A stretch of 64,000 nt of DNA from CAYNRE01 sp964399535 (lineage in GTDB: Bacteria; Planctomycetota; Planctomycetia; Pirellulales; CAYNRE01). Of this stretch, positions 1 through 9,117 are shown in pieces. Below the pieces are notes generated by a model. The model searched no databases. It worked only from the letters and a program-made list of their open reading frames with translations, and was not told the DNA's origin. Position 1 is the first letter of the stretch, and the number at the start of each line of letters is the position of its first letter. The stretch lies in contig CAYNRE010000032.1 of the NCBI GenBank assembly GCA_964399535.1, positions 124,001 through 188,000 of the forward strand, in the 5' to 3' direction. Position numbers and translations under genes: made by a program.

Positions 1-30
1 GGGGACGTAAGCCCCCCCACTCGGCCAAGG

Positions 31-1383
31 ATGTTTGCCTTGACGTTTTGCCCGCCACGACCTCAAAGCGAATGCTTGCCGCGCCCGCGCCTTCGCGCAG
101 TCACGCTGGGCTGCAAGGTAAATCAGTACGAAACCGAATATTTGCGCCAAGGATTGGCCGAGCTGGGTTATCGCGACGTGGACGAGGGGGAATTGGCCGA
201 CTTGTGCCTGGTGAATACCTGCACGGTGACGGCCGAGGGAGACGCCAAGAGCCGGCAGGTGATCCGCCAATTGGCCCGCCGCAATCCGGGTACCCAAATC
301 GTGGTCATGGGGTGCTACGCCACCCGAGCGCCCGACGAGGTCGCTACCCTGCCCGGCGTCGTGGAGGTAATTCGCGACAAGCGGGAACTACCCGACTTTC
401 TGCTGCGGGCCGGCCTGCGCGAAGCACCCCGCGGGATAGGCACTTTTGCCGGTCACACCCGGGCGTTTGTCAAGGTACAAGATGGCTGCCTGTTGCGGTG
501 CAGCTTCTGCATTATCCCCACGGTCCGCCCGCACCTGCACAGCCGGCCGATGGACGAAATCGTCGAGGAAGTGGCCCGACTCACCTCGGCCGGTCACCGC
601 GAGATCGTGTTGACCGGAATTCACCTGGGCCATTACGGGGTGGACCGGAATCTGGGCTTGCCCAAGCGGCAATGGACCCGGCTGGCCCATCTGCTCGCTC
701 GACTGGCGGAACTGCCCGGCGAGTTTCGCCTGAGGCTGTCGAGCATCGAAGCGACCGAGGTAACGCGCGAGTTGCTCGAGGTAATGGCCGCACATCCGCG
801 GCGAGTTTGTCCGCACTTACACATTCCCCTGCAAAGCGGTTCCGACGCGGTCCTGCGCCGCATGCGGCGCCGCGGGGGAGTCGAACGGTTCATCGATCGA
901 TGCCAGCTGGCTCAGAGCCTGCTCGATCAGCCGGCGCTGACCAGCGACGTAATCGTGGGGTTTCCGGGGGAAACCGAGGACGATTTCGAGGCCACTTGCC
1001 GAGTGATCGAGGCGGTCGGATTCTCGCAGCTTCATCGATTCCCCTTCAGCCCGCGCCACGGCACCCCGGCCGCCGAGCTACCCGACCGGGTGGCCCCCGC
1101 CACGAAATCGCAGCGGATGGCTCAACTGGAAGACTTGGAGAGACGGCTTCGCCGCGACTTTGCCCGGCGGCTGACGGGCCACGAGCTCGAGGTGCTCATC
1201 GAGGGACGATTGCCGCAGGCGGGGGCCGGGCGCCTGGGAACGGCCTGCCGATACCTGACGGTCGAGCTGCCGCCGGGACCCGCCGGTCGCGGTCAATTCG
1301 TTCGTGGCCACTTGCTACCGGCGGATGATTCCGCCGAGTTGCAACTGGCGCCGACCGATGAACCTCCTTGCTCACTCCCTTGA
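31..1383 (+). CDS. mtaB: tRNA (t6A37) C2-methylthiotransferase, MtaB type
   Basis: Radical-SAM methylthiotransferase that adds a methylthio group to N6-threonylcarbamoyl-adenosine at position 37 of tRNAs. The N-terminal UPF0004 domain opens with LGCKVNQYETE (Cys28), and Cys64 (NTC) and Cys95 (GCYA) complete the auxiliary 4Fe-4S site. The radical-SAM cluster motif CLLRCSFC supplies Cys153, Cys157 and Cys160. The LGCKVNQ form rather than the MiaB/RimO versions favours MtaB. The 450-residue length is normal for the family, with room for a C-terminal TRAM region. The ATG at 31 follows a weak purine-rich stretch, and an earlier start cannot be excluded because the window begins here. No operon partner is visible; the next gene is over 300 bases downstream. 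Confidence 0.93.
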   Translation: MFALTFCPPRPQSECLPRPRLRAVTLGCKVNQYETEYLRQGLAELGYRDVDEGELADLCLVNTCTVTAEGDAKSRQVIRQLARRNPGTQIVVMGCYATRAPDEVATLPGVVEVIRDKRELPDFLLRAGLREAPRGIGTFAGHTRAFVKVQDGCLLRCSFCIIPTVRPHLHSRPMDEIVEEVARLTSAGHREIVLTGIHLGHYGVDRNLGLPKRQWTRLAHLLARLAELPGEFRLRLSSIEATEVTRELLEVMAAHPRRVCPHLHIPLQSGSDAVLRRMRRRGGVERFIDRCQLAQSLLDQPALTSDVIVGFPGETEDDFEATCRVIEAVGFSQLHRFPFSPRHGTPAAELPDRVAPATKSQRMAQLEDLERRLRRDFARRLTGHELEVLIEGRLPQAGAGRLGTACRYLTVELPPGPAGRGQFVRGHLLPADDSAELQLAPTDEPPCSLP

Positions 1384-1695
1384 TCCCCGGCCCGGGGCCC
1401 CGCCTCGGGAAGCGGCGCCGGGCGCCGGCAGGGTATCGCAACTCGTTGAAATTACGTGGGTTGCGCGCCCGACGATTCGGTCTGGTTCCACCCGAGCCAG
1501 ATTGCTACCATTCGCGCCACTTATCGAACCGCCATTCGGCGAACGGATCTCATCGAAGGCAACCGAGCGAGTGCCCCCGGCTGGGCGCAAGAGGACCGCG
1601 ACGGGAAAGAGATTTCTCGCCGGGGCGCTGGCCAGGCTGGTTCGTCGTTCGACGGGCACGAGGCTCGAAATCCCTCGGGCAAAGGATGGCCCCGC
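1384..1695. other. intergenic spacer mtaB / secreted hypothetical
   Basis: About 310 bases without a convincing gene. Open frames cross it on both strands, but they have basic low-complexity translations and no ribosome binding site. I saw no strong hairpin with a U-tract and no recognisable promoter hexamers. Confidence 0.5.
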
Positions 1696-2850
1696 ATGAA
1701 TCGCGCGAAATTACGGCGCGCTAGCGCTTGGCTGGTATTCACCGTGGCGGTTTGCCTGGCTGTCGGCGCGCCCCTCAGGGCCGAGCCCCCCTGGCAGCGG
1801 ATGGCCGTTTTTCGCCGGGTAGATGCCGACCCAGAAAAGTCGTACCCGCTCACTGACTTGAGCGGACCCTGGCTCATCCTGGTCAAGACGTTTGTGGGAG
1901 AGAACGCCCAAGAGCATGCCACGCAACTGGTGCTCGAGCTGCGCTCGCGCTACAAGCTCAAGGCCTATACCCACGAAATGGATTTCGACTTTACCGCGCC
2001 GGTCAAGGGTCTGGGCGTGGATAAGTACGGAGCCCCCAAGCGCATGAAGCACCGTCGCTCGGTCGATGGTGAAGAGATTGGTGTCTTGGTTGGCGATTTC
2101 TCAGCGGTCGACGACACCGCGGCCCAGGAAGCGCTCAAGCGGCTCAAATACGCCAAACCCAAGTGCCTGGAGCAAACGGAGGAAGAAACGGCGAGCAGCC
2201 CGCTATCGGGTTTGCGTCAGATGCAGCAGGCCGTGCTCGCCGACGGAAACCCCAAGAAGCTGAAAGGGCCGATGGGCCACGCTTTTCTGGTCACCAATCC
2301 GCTCCTGCCTCGCGAGTACTACGTTCCCGATGGCCCCGATCGGCTGGTGATCGAAATGAACCAGGGGGTGCAATACAGCCTGCTCGGATGCCCGGGCCGG
2401 TACACGGTGCAGGTGGCCACCTTCAACGGGCGCGTGGTGGTCGATCAGAAAAAGATTCGCGAACTGGAAGCCGAGGGGGAACAGATCACGGCCGACAGCC
2501 GCCTGGCCGAGGCGGCCGATTCGGCCCACCGGCTTACGCTGGCGCTGCGAAAACAAGGGGTCGAGGCCTACGAGTTTCACGACCGCTACAGCAGCCTGGT
2601 TACCGTGGGAAGCTTCGATTCGGTGGGGAGCCCTCGGGCCGACGGCAAGACGGAAATCAACCCTGAGATCTTTGCAATCATGAAGCGATACGGGGCCGGC
2701 GCTCAGGCGTCGAACACGGGGACGCGGGGAATGATTCGCACCAAGAGCCTGGATGGGATACCCTTTGATGCGCAGCCGATGCCCGTCGAGGTGCCGCGCA
2801 GCTCGCTGGGTTCCGCGTACGAGCGGCCGGTGGGCTGGACCCGGCGCTGA
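1696..2850 (+). CDS. secreted hypothetical protein
   Basis: Unrecognised protein of 384 residues. The ATG at 1696 is preferred over upstream in-frame starts because it begins directly with a signal peptide: basic NRAKLRR, a hydrophobic stretch and an A-x-A-like end at APLRAEPP. The mature part is hydrophilic and has no transmembrane segment. It contains two segments reading LILVKTFVGENAQEHATQLV and YTVQVATFNGRVVV, each followed by a helix-rich region. This is the pattern of SPOR-like or small alpha/beta repeats, which is inference only. It stands alone between mtaB and rdgB on the same strand. Proteins of this look are common in planctomycetes without known function. Confidence 0.75.
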   Translation: MNRAKLRRASAWLVFTVAVCLAVGAPLRAEPPWQRMAVFRRVDADPEKSYPLTDLSGPWLILVKTFVGENAQEHATQLVLELRSRYKLKAYTHEMDFDFTAPVKGLGVDKYGAPKRMKHRRSVDGEEIGVLVGDFSAVDDTAAQEALKRLKYAKPKCLEQTEEETASSPLSGLRQMQQAVLADGNPKKLKGPMGHAFLVTNPLLPREYYVPDGPDRLVIEMNQGVQYSLLGCPGRYTVQVATFNGRVVVDQKKIRELEAEGEQITADSRLAEAADSAHRLTLALRKQGVEAYEFHDRYSSLVTVGSFDSVGSPRADGKTEINPEIFAIMKRYGAGAQASNTGTRGMIRTKSLDGIPFDAQPMPVEVPRSSLGSAYERPVGWTRR

Positions 2851-2927
2851 CGCGACGCGCCGCGCGACCGGTTCGGCAGTCGAGCCGGCGGCGCGCCCCA
2901 GCACCGGTTGAACCGCCCCGGCAACCC

Positions 2928-3551
2928 ATGATGGCCAACGACCGCATCCTGGTTCTCGGCACGCGCAGCCGCCACAAGGTGCGCGAAATTCGGACCTTGC
3001 TGGGCGATGGCCCCTGGCGATTGCAATCGCTGGACGATTACCCCGCCGCCATCGACGTGGTCGAAGACGGCCATAGCTTCGGCGAAAACGCCGCCAAAAA
3101 GGCTTGCCAGCAAGCTCGCTCACTGGGCGCCTGGGTGCTGGCCGAAGACAGCGGCCTGGTGGTCCACGCGCTCGGCGGAGCACCGGGTATCTACTCAGCC
3201 CGTTATTCCGACCCTGGCGCGACCGACCAGCGAAACAATCAAAAACTGCTTGCCGAATTGGCGAGGGTGCCCGACGAAAATCGCCAGGCCCACTATGTTT
3301 GCCATGCCACGCTGGCCGATCTCGACGGAACCATCCGCGCCGAAAGCGAGGGCCAGTGCCACGGACGAATCCGGCGCGAGGCCAGCGGGCAAGGCGGCTT
3401 CGGCTACGACCCACTCTTCGAGATTCGGGAGTACCACCGCACCTTCGCCGAACTGGGCGACTCGGTGAAAAGCGTGCTCAGCCACCGGGCCCGGGCCATG
3501 CGCGCCTTGCGCGGAGCCCTTGAGCAACTCGTCGCCAGCGGTTGCTGGTAA
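2928..3551 (+). CDS. rdgB: non-canonical purine NTP pyrophosphatase (RdgB/HAM1)
   Basis: House-cleaning nucleotide pyrophosphatase that hydrolyses XTP, dITP and ITP to the monophosphate and keeps deaminated purines out of DNA and RNA. The N-terminus VLGTRSRHKVREI carries the family signature, as do EDSGLVVHALGGAPGIYSAR in the middle and GQGGFGYDPLF followed by SHRARAMRAL near the C-terminus. The 207-residue length is typical. Two adjacent ATG codons (2928 and 2931) make the exact start ambiguous by one residue. It is a single gene, 77 bases after the preceding hypothetical, with a long spacer behind it. Confidence 0.95.
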   Translation: MMANDRILVLGTRSRHKVREIRTLLGDGPWRLQSLDDYPAAIDVVEDGHSFGENAAKKACQQARSLGAWVLAEDSGLVVHALGGAPGIYSARYSDPGATDQRNNQKLLAELARVPDENRQAHYVCHATLADLDGTIRAESEGQCHGRIRREASGQGGFGYDPLFEIREYHRTFAELGDSVKSVLSHRARAMRALRGALEQLVASGCW

Positions 3552-4020
3552 ACCGGCCCCCGACAAAGCCGGCGGCCCAATCGCCCCACCAAATCAGAAT
3601 TACCTACCCGACCGGTAGAAATACCCCACTAGCGGGCCGTTGTTGGGGGGGTGAATTCCCAGCAAAATGTAAGCTTGAAAGGTCGCTTCGGGCGGCGTGG
3701 AGCGGACCGGGCCGCGATCGGCTCGTCGCCGGTCGAAAGCATGAAAGCTTCCGGCCAGCTACACTTGACCGGCCCCGGCAAAGCTGGGTCCCGCGGGCGC
3801 CTTGTGCCCAGCGCCAGAATGCCCCTGACCAGGAGCAAAAAAAAATAGAGCAGACCCGGGATGAACGTCCGGATCTGCTCGGGTAAATAGGGCACTGCGA
3901 TGATGGCCGCATTTTTAGTCCCAGGGGCCTTGATTGGCAAGCCTGCCTAGCCAAAAGAGGGGCTTTCTGCTTAATCGGGCACCCTGGCTCACGGAACTCG
4001 CCGGCCGAGAGGATTGATCG
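3552..4020. other. intergenic spacer rdgB / M20 amidohydrolase
   Basis: About 470 bases with no well supported gene. The notable content is a strong hairpin plus A-tract that works as an intrinsic terminator only for leftward transcription (listed separately). A leftward frame from a TTG at 3940 to 3629 would encode a short peptide with one hydrophobic stretch, but the terminator lies inside that frame and there is no good ribosome binding site. Confidence 0.5.
3837..3880 (-). terminator. intrinsic terminator for leftward transcription
   Basis: Arms at 3848-3859 and 3869-3880 pair at 11 of 12 positions around a 9-base loop. On the minus strand the stem is followed by TA and nine T residues (the A-run 3837-3845), the classic form. 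On the plus strand no T-run follows. No minus-strand gene lies upstream within the spacer, so the transcript it ends is unknown. Confidence 0.7.
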
Positions 4021-5352
4021 ATGACGCGTCGGACCCACTGGCTTCAACGAACGCTGATTGGCTTTTGCCTCTGGGGGCTCGGTTCCGCGGGCCGGCTCGG
4101 TGCCGACGAACTGGGAGATTGGGTCACCGCCCGAATGCCCGAGTTGGTTGCCCTGTATCAGCAACTCCACGAACACCCCGAGCTGTCGCTCCACGAGGAG
4201 CAAACCGCTGCCCGAATGGCCGAACTGATGCGTTCGACGGGGCTCGAGGTCACCACGGGGGTCGGCGGTCACGGCGTGGTGGGCCTGTTCGTCAATGGCC
4301 CCGGGCCGGTGGTGATGGTCCGGGCCGACATGGACGGGCTTCCCATTGCCGAGCAAACGCAGTTGGTTTACGCCTCGCGAGTGCGCGTGCCCGATGGCGA
4401 AGGCGGGGAAGTGGGAGTGATGCACGCCTGCGGCCACGACATTCACATGACCAGCCAGGTGGGGGTGATGAAGTACCTGGTCGAGCATCGCGAGCGATGG
4501 AGGGGCACCTTGATGGTGTTGTTTCAGCCCGCCGAGGAGCGCGGCGGGGGGGCCAAGGCGATGATCGACGACGGCCTCTTTTCGCGATTTCCCAAGCCCC
4601 TGTGTGCGCTGGCCCTGCACTGCGACTCGCTGCTTCCCACGGGCCAGATCGGGTATCGCCCTGGCTATTCGCTGGCCAACGTGGATAGCGTGGACGTGGT
4701 CGTGCGTGGCCGGGGAGGTCACGGGGCCTATCCGCACACCACGATCGACCCGATCACCCAAGCCGCGCAGTTGATCGTGAGCTTGCAGACGATCGTTTCC
4801 CGCGAGATCGCCCCGACCGATCCGGCGGTGGTTACCGTGGGCTCGATCCGCGGCGGAACCAAGCACAACATAATTCCCGACGAGTGCCATTTGCAGCTCA
4901 CGCTGCGCAGCTACAGCGACCAGGTGCGCGAGCACTTGAAAGACGCCGTGAAACGCCACGCCGAGGCGATTGCCGTGGCGGCCCGTGCGCCGGCCCCCAG
5001 CGTTACGTTCTCCGAGGGAACGCCGGCGATGTTCAACGACGAGCGGCTCGTCGAGCGCTGTCTGCCCACCATGCAGCAGGTGTTGGGCTCCGAGAATGTG
5101 GTGCTCTCGGAACCGGCCATGGGGGGCGAAGACTTCAGCGAGTATGGCCGTGCGGGGGTGCCGATCTTCATGTTTCGGCTAGGGGCGGTCGACCGCCAGC
5201 GGTTGGCCGGCTACCAGCGGCTGAAGCAGGAGCCCCCCTCGCTCCACTCGGCCCAGTTCTACCCCGATACCGAACCGACCTTGCACACCGGCATTCGAGT
5301 CATGACCAGCCTGGTCCTCAGCCTGATGCCCAGCCCCGCGGGGGAAAACTGA
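4021..5352 (+). CDS. secreted M20 family amidohydrolase
   Basis: Zinc metallo-amidohydrolase of the M20D / IAA-amino-acid hydrolase group, which deacylates N-acyl amino acids. The first 28 residues form a signal peptide ending near LGADE, so the enzyme acts outside the cytoplasm. Metal-site motifs are RADMDGLP (about 101), MHACGHD (His135, Cys137, His139) and QPAEE (Glu172-173). The dimerisation or lid domain follows (RGGHGAYPH), and MGGEDFSEY sits near the C-terminus as in the family. The 443-residue length fits. The next gene starts two bases after its stop, suggesting co-transcription. The true substrate cannot be read from sequence. Confidence 0.92.
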   Translation: MTRRTHWLQRTLIGFCLWGLGSAGRLGADELGDWVTARMPELVALYQQLHEHPELSLHEEQTAARMAELMRSTGLEVTTGVGGHGVVGLFVNGPGPVVMVRADMDGLPIAEQTQLVYASRVRVPDGEGGEVGVMHACGHDIHMTSQVGVMKYLVEHRERWRGTLMVLFQPAEERGGGAKAMIDDGLFSRFPKPLCALALHCDSLLPTGQIGYRPGYSLANVDSVDVVVRGRGGHGAYPHTTIDPITQAAQLIVSLQTIVSREIAPTDPAVVTVGSIRGGTKHNIIPDECHLQLTLRSYSDQVREHLKDAVKRHAEAIAVAARAPAPSVTFSEGTPAMFNDERLVERCLPTMQQVLGSENVVLSEPAMGGEDFSEYGRAGVPIFMFRLGAVDRQRLAGYQRLKQEPPSLHSAQFYPDTEPTLHTGIRVMTSLVLSLMPSPAGEN

Positions 5353-5353
5353 C

Positions 5354-5806
5354 ATGCCCCGTTTCTCGCTGAGCAATGGCCTCTGGCTGGCGTCCTACTT
5401 GGCCTGCATGGCCGGGCTGGTCTACTGGTTGGCCGCCGCCCGTGGTTGGGCCCTGACCGAGCTGACCACCCCCCAGGCCCAAAGCGAATGGCAGCGCTGG
5501 AAGCGCGATGCCACCGAGCACACCGTGGTCGGCGATGGCCCCATCGAGCGTCGCGCGCCCAAGAGCGATGAGCCGCCGGCGCTGGTGATCCTGCGCGACA
5601 GCTTCCCCGGCGTCATCCTAACCTGCCTGGCCCTGGGGTCGTTCGTGTTCTGTTTCTTGATGGTCGTTATCCGGGGGGCATTCCGATCCGCGACCCGGCA
5701 CTACCTGGGGGCCCGGGGAAACGAATGGGGCGAACCCGATTCGCTGCCGCGGGGCGACAGTGCCGGCGGGTTGCGGGAGAACCGGGGCCCGGTTTCGGCA
5801 CGCTAA
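5354..5806 (+). CDS. small two-TM membrane protein
   Basis: Unrecognised 150-residue protein whose ATG lies one base after the stop of the M20 amidohydrolase, so it is probably translationally coupled to it. There are two membrane segments, at about residues 9-27 (WLASYLACMAGLVYWLAAA) and 78-100 (VILTCLALGSFVFCFLMVVI). A charged 50-residue segment separates them, and a short hydrophilic tail rich in Gly and Arg follows. No catalytic motif is visible. The tight coupling suggests an accessory or unrelated envelope role; function unknown. Confidence 0.7.
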   Translation: MPRFSLSNGLWLASYLACMAGLVYWLAAARGWALTELTTPQAQSEWQRWKRDATEHTVVGDGPIERRAPKSDEPPALVILRDSFPGVILTCLALGSFVFCFLMVVIRGAFRSATRHYLGARGNEWGEPDSLPRGDSAGGLRENRGPVSAR

Positions 5807-6210
5807 ACGCGTTTCCAGCGACGCCGCGGTTCCGCCCGCGTGCCCCCGCCGGGAAGCCGTTTTCAGCCGCCCGCGGCGCCTTCCCAAATCGAGTCCGGTC
5901 GGTAAAATCAATTGCCGATGGGTCCGGCCCCTGCGCGTCTACGCAGCGCCGGATTCGATTGCATCTCGTCGCGAGTTTCTTGTCGATCGAGCCGTCGAAA
6001 ACTACCCGGCTACCGTTCCGGTTGGTAGGGACTGCCCAGATTCTTTCCCGAGGGTGGTCTGCTTGGCGAACGCATTGGCCTACCCGGTTAGGCAAGTCGC
6101 ACCAGGGCAAGTTTTTGAACGCGTCGTTCGACCTGCACCTTGAATAGGCCTTCGTCGGGGAACCGGCCCGGCGCGAGCCTCAACCGACAGAGCTAGAACG
6201 AAGGCAACCC
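5807..6210. other. intergenic spacer upstream of arsR-type gene
   Basis: About 400 bases with no supported gene. Near its right end it contains a 13-base dyad at 6117-6129 (listed separately). The rest shows no clear terminator or promoter hexamers. Confidence 0.5.
6117..6129. promoter_or_regulatory. 13-bp dyad upstream of ArsR-type regulator
   Basis: Perfect inverted repeat GAACG-CGT-CGTTC, 81 bases before the ATG of the ArsR-type gene. ArsR-family repressors commonly bind short dyads near their own promoters, so this is a candidate autoregulatory operator. Its role is inferred from position and symmetry only. Confidence 0.35.
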
Positions 6211-6618
6211 ATGATCTCAACGATCACCCTGCCCGACGCTCCCCACACCGACCCGAACGCCGGACAGGAGATCGCTTCGGCCGCGGTGAAAGACCTGGTC
6301 AAAGTGTTCAAGCTGCTTTCCGACGAAACCCGTTTGAAGATTCTGGTTTATCTGGCGGGCGCGGGCGAGCTGCACGTGCGGGCCTTGTGCGATCGGCTCG
6401 GACAAAGTCAGCCGGCCGTGAGCCATCACCTGGCCCTACTGCGGGTCTACGGGCTGATCGAGTGCCGCCGCGCGGGAAAGCATAACTACTACCACCTGAT
6501 GCCCGGCCGATTGCAACAACTGCTCGACCAGGCGTTTGCCCATGTGCCCGCGTCGCAGCGGCGAATTCGCTTCGACGACTACCTGCTCAGCTACGCTCCA
6601 CGCGGCGGATTGGTGTAG
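6211..6618 (+). CDS. ArsR-family winged-helix transcriptional regulator
   Basis: Small DNA-binding repressor of 135 residues. The ArsR core runs from about residue 30 to 110: LVKVFKLLSDETRLKILVYL (helices 1-2), ELHVRALCDRLGQSQPAVSHHLALLRVYGL (helix-turn-helix) and the wing around RRAGKHNYYHL. No CVC-type metal site is present in the recognition region, so the classic arsenic/cadmium sensor is not evident and the inducer is unknown. The start at 6211 gives a hydrophilic 28-residue arm before the fold. It is monocistronic, with spacers of 400 and 600 bases on either side, so it probably controls itself or distant genes. Confidence 0.92.
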   Translation: MISTITLPDAPHTDPNAGQEIASAAVKDLVKVFKLLSDETRLKILVYLAGAGELHVRALCDRLGQSQPAVSHHLALLRVYGLIECRRAGKHNYYHLMPGRLQQLLDQAFAHVPASQRRIRFDDYLLSYAPRGGLV

Positions 6619-7237
6619 GGCCGCCGGTCCGTCGGGGCAATGCCAGGGCGAGCTCGCACCTTGCGCGCCTTGGCTTCTCACGCGCTGCTAGCCGCTGGCC
6701 GTTGGAGCCGGCAGGTACTTTTGTCAGCCTTCGGTGCAGCCCTGGGGGGTAGGCTGGGGCCGATTTCTTGCGCGCGGGCAAGGTGGCCCATGCCCACGCC
6801 GGTTACTCGGCCCGCCTGGGCCTGGCCGCGGGATCGAAACTCGCCCTCGCCGCGCCATTCCCGGGGGCCGACTCCTCGCCTGGATTCGTTTCCGGCACGT
6901 CCATCGCTGTCGTTCTCCGCAAGCTGTCGTTCTGGGCAAGCTGGCGAATGGTTTCCGCTTGGGGCTTCTTACATTTCCGGTAGGAGGGGTCGTAGGGCCG
7001 AATTCGCCTGGACGGTCTATGCGGGATTTGACGAACCAAAGTGTGCGAGAAATCAACCGCCAAGGTAATGGAACCGGCCCCTTGGATAAGAGACCACTGA
7101 GTTTGACGGTTGCCCAAGGAATGATCGAGTCGGCTCACTCGGACGGGAGCTGACTGGGGCCGACCGCTGGAAACCACCCGCTGCGCGGGGGTTTGCCTCG
7201 CACGGACTGGGACCGTCGTGAAGTGGAGAACGGACTG
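6619..7237. other. intergenic spacer arsR-type / porin
   Basis: About 620 bases with no convincing gene. It contains one 17-base tandem duplication at 6906-6939 and a modestly AT-richer tract around 6960-7110 that may hold the porin promoter. No U-tracted hairpin was seen. Confidence 0.5.
6906..6939. repeat. 17-nt tandem duplication
   Basis: Two copies of a 17-base unit beginning GCTGTCGTTCT and ending GCAA, at 6906-6922 and 6923-6939, differing at two positions. It lies in non-coding sequence. It resembles the other short tandem duplications listed at 25397, 33718, 33821, 50889 and 63612. Confidence 0.8.
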
Positions 7238-9061
7238 ATGCACGCGAACCTATTCAAGCCTATCCTGTGCGCGGGCGTGGTCGTTTACGCCTGCTCGCCG
7301 ACCGCAGTGCTGGCGGCGCGGCGCACCTTGCGAGTTCCGCCCGTGACTCCCACGAGCGCCATGTTGCCGACCGGCACGGCTCCGCCCGCAGCGGGCCCAC
7401 CCTACGCGACGGCAACGATGCCAGCGGCGACCGCGTCGGTGGCGGTGTCGAGCTACCCGGTCGCCGTCGCCCCGACAGCCGCTTTGGCCGCCGCGCCGGC
7501 GCCCCCGGCGGCACTGGCACCGCGCGTTGGCCCGGTTTTGCCGGCCGGCCTGGCCCCGGTGCCGCCATCGATCCCGGCGGAATTGCCGACGACACTACCG
7601 ACGGGGGCTTCCGCCCCACAGCGTGGTGGCGGAAGCGATGATGCGGGTTCCCCTGGCGTTCGGCTCGCGTCGCGGGTTCAACCTCCCGCGCCGGTGTTCG
7701 ACCCGAACCAGGTCGGCAACTTGCAACTGCGACTGCAGGAAGCCGAGCGGCATATACGCGAACTCGAAGCGCCCAAGAAAGCGTTTCCGCTAATCAACCT
7801 CAGTGGTTTCATGCAGCTCGACCACGGTGTGTTCAGCCAAGGCGCCACCAGCCAGGCGGCGCTAGGCGATATCGAGAACGGCTTCGGCTTCCGGCGAACG
7901 CGTCTGCAAGCGGTGGGCAAGCTGACCGACTTTACCGGTTACTCGATCGAAATGGACTTCGCCACCGTGGGGCGTCCCAGCTTCATGGACGTGTGGGGAG
8001 AGCAGAGCGAATTGCCCTTTATTGGCAATCTGCGCATCGGGCAATTCCGTCAGCCCACCTCGATGGATGCTTGGACGAGCGTTCGCCACTTGGAATTCCT
8101 TGAACGGTCGGCGCCGTTTCAGGCCATCGACCCGTTCCGTCGTGTCGGCATCATGGGCTACGCCATGTCTGAGAACGAACGGACCACCTGGGCGTACAGC
8201 GTGTACGGCACGGGGCTGACTTTCTGGACCGGGGCTAGCAACGCCTATAGCACCCTGGGCGATACGCGCTTTGGAACCCAGATCGGGGACCGCCAGGGGG
8301 TGTCGTTCGTCATGCGAGGCACGCATTTGTTGTACTACGACGACGCCTCGGACGGCCGTTACTTGCTGCACGTCGGGGCTGGGTACAACTACAGCGCTCT
8401 AGGGGGAAACGGTACGGCCGGTACCGACGCTCGAACCTTCGGATCTCGACCGATTCCCGAGTTCTTCGTCGGCGATCCGACGGGGGCCGGTTTGACCGCC
8501 GCCGGCGTGCCCGGCGTGTTGGATACGGGGCGGTTTCTGGCCAACGACTTTCATTACTATCACACCGAGCTGGCCGCTAACCTGGGTCGGGCCCACTTTC
8601 AAACGGAATTCATGGCCTCCAGCGTCAACCAGCTCGGGGGGCCCAGCGTGTTCCTGCCGGGGGCATACTTCCAGTGCGGCTATTTCCTTACGGGTGAGAG
8701 CTGCCGATATCTGAAACAGGCCGGCGTGCTCGACTACAACGTGGCGCCATACAGCGACTTCTTCGGCCTGGGGCGCAATTCGCGCATGGGAGGCCTTGGA
8801 GCCTGGGAGCTAACGTTCCGCTGGTCGTACATCGACCTAAGCGGCAGCAATATCCTGCCAGGAAACCAGCTTGCTGCCCTGCCCGGGCCCCCCACGGTGC
8901 CGAACTACGGTGTCTTGAACGAAACCACGGTCGGCGTCAACTGGTGGTGGAACCGGTTCACCCGGCTGCAGTTGAACTGGATTCACGCGATGCCGGACTA
9001 CACGATCTATGGATCCGCGCCGTTCGATATCGTGGCCACCCGATTCCAGATCGAATTCTAA
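7238..9061 (+). CDS. outer-membrane porin, phosphate-selective O/P type
   Basis: Predicted beta-barrel porin of 607 residues. The start at ATG 7238 is preferred: it has a GGAGAA ribosome binding site 10 bases upstream and begins a signal peptide ending AVLAAR. Next comes a long Pro/Ala/Val-rich linker (about residues 30-150), then a short coiled coil (LQLRLQEAERHIRELE). The barrel opens at LSGFMQLDHGVFSQG, and alternating aromatic/polar strands continue to the end. The final residues RFQIEF end in Phe, as expected for BAM-dependent outer-membrane proteins. The barrel resembles OprP/OprO-like porins common in planctomycetes. A Cys-rich secreted protein follows 56 bases later. Confidence 0.85.
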   Translation: MHANLFKPILCAGVVVYACSPTAVLAARRTLRVPPVTPTSAMLPTGTAPPAAGPPYATATMPAATASVAVSSYPVAVAPTAALAAAPAPPAALAPRVGPVLPAGLAPVPPSIPAELPTTLPTGASAPQRGGGSDDAGSPGVRLASRVQPPAPVFDPNQVGNLQLRLQEAERHIRELEAPKKAFPLINLSGFMQLDHGVFSQGATSQAALGDIENGFGFRRTRLQAVGKLTDFTGYSIEMDFATVGRPSFMDVWGEQSELPFIGNLRIGQFRQPTSMDAWTSVRHLEFLERSAPFQAIDPFRRVGIMGYAMSENERTTWAYSVYGTGLTFWTGASNAYSTLGDTRFGTQIGDRQGVSFVMRGTHLLYYDDASDGRYLLHVGAGYNYSALGGNGTAGTDARTFGSRPIPEFFVGDPTGAGLTAAGVPGVLDTGRFLANDFHYYHTELAANLGRAHFQTEFMASSVNQLGGPSVFLPGAYFQCGYFLTGESCRYLKQAGVLDYNVAPYSDFFGLGRNSRMGGLGAWELTFRWSYIDLSGSNILPGNQLAALPGPPTVPNYGVLNETTVGVNWWWNRFTRLQLNWIHAMPDYTIYGSAPFDIVATRFQIEF

Positions 9062-9117
9062 GGATTTCCCAAATCACGCCCGCCCGGTGGCTCGTTCACG
9101 GAGGAGGAAACCAAGCC

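Noticed and set aside
2203..3414. Long minus-strand open frame of about 400 codons
   Set aside because: Antisense to the secreted hypothetical and rdgB; Arg/Pro/Gly-rich translation with no family motif and no ribosome binding site. A shadow of GC-rich coding sequence.
3629..3940. Possible short leftward protein with one hydrophobic segment
   Set aside because: The start is a TTG without a ribosome binding site, and the terminator hairpin lies inside the frame. Kept only as context for the orphan terminator.
3604..4959. Minus-strand frame of 451 codons across the M20 gene
   Set aside because: It contains the strong minus-strand terminator in its last part and is antisense to a clear amidohydrolase. 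Composition is shadow-like.
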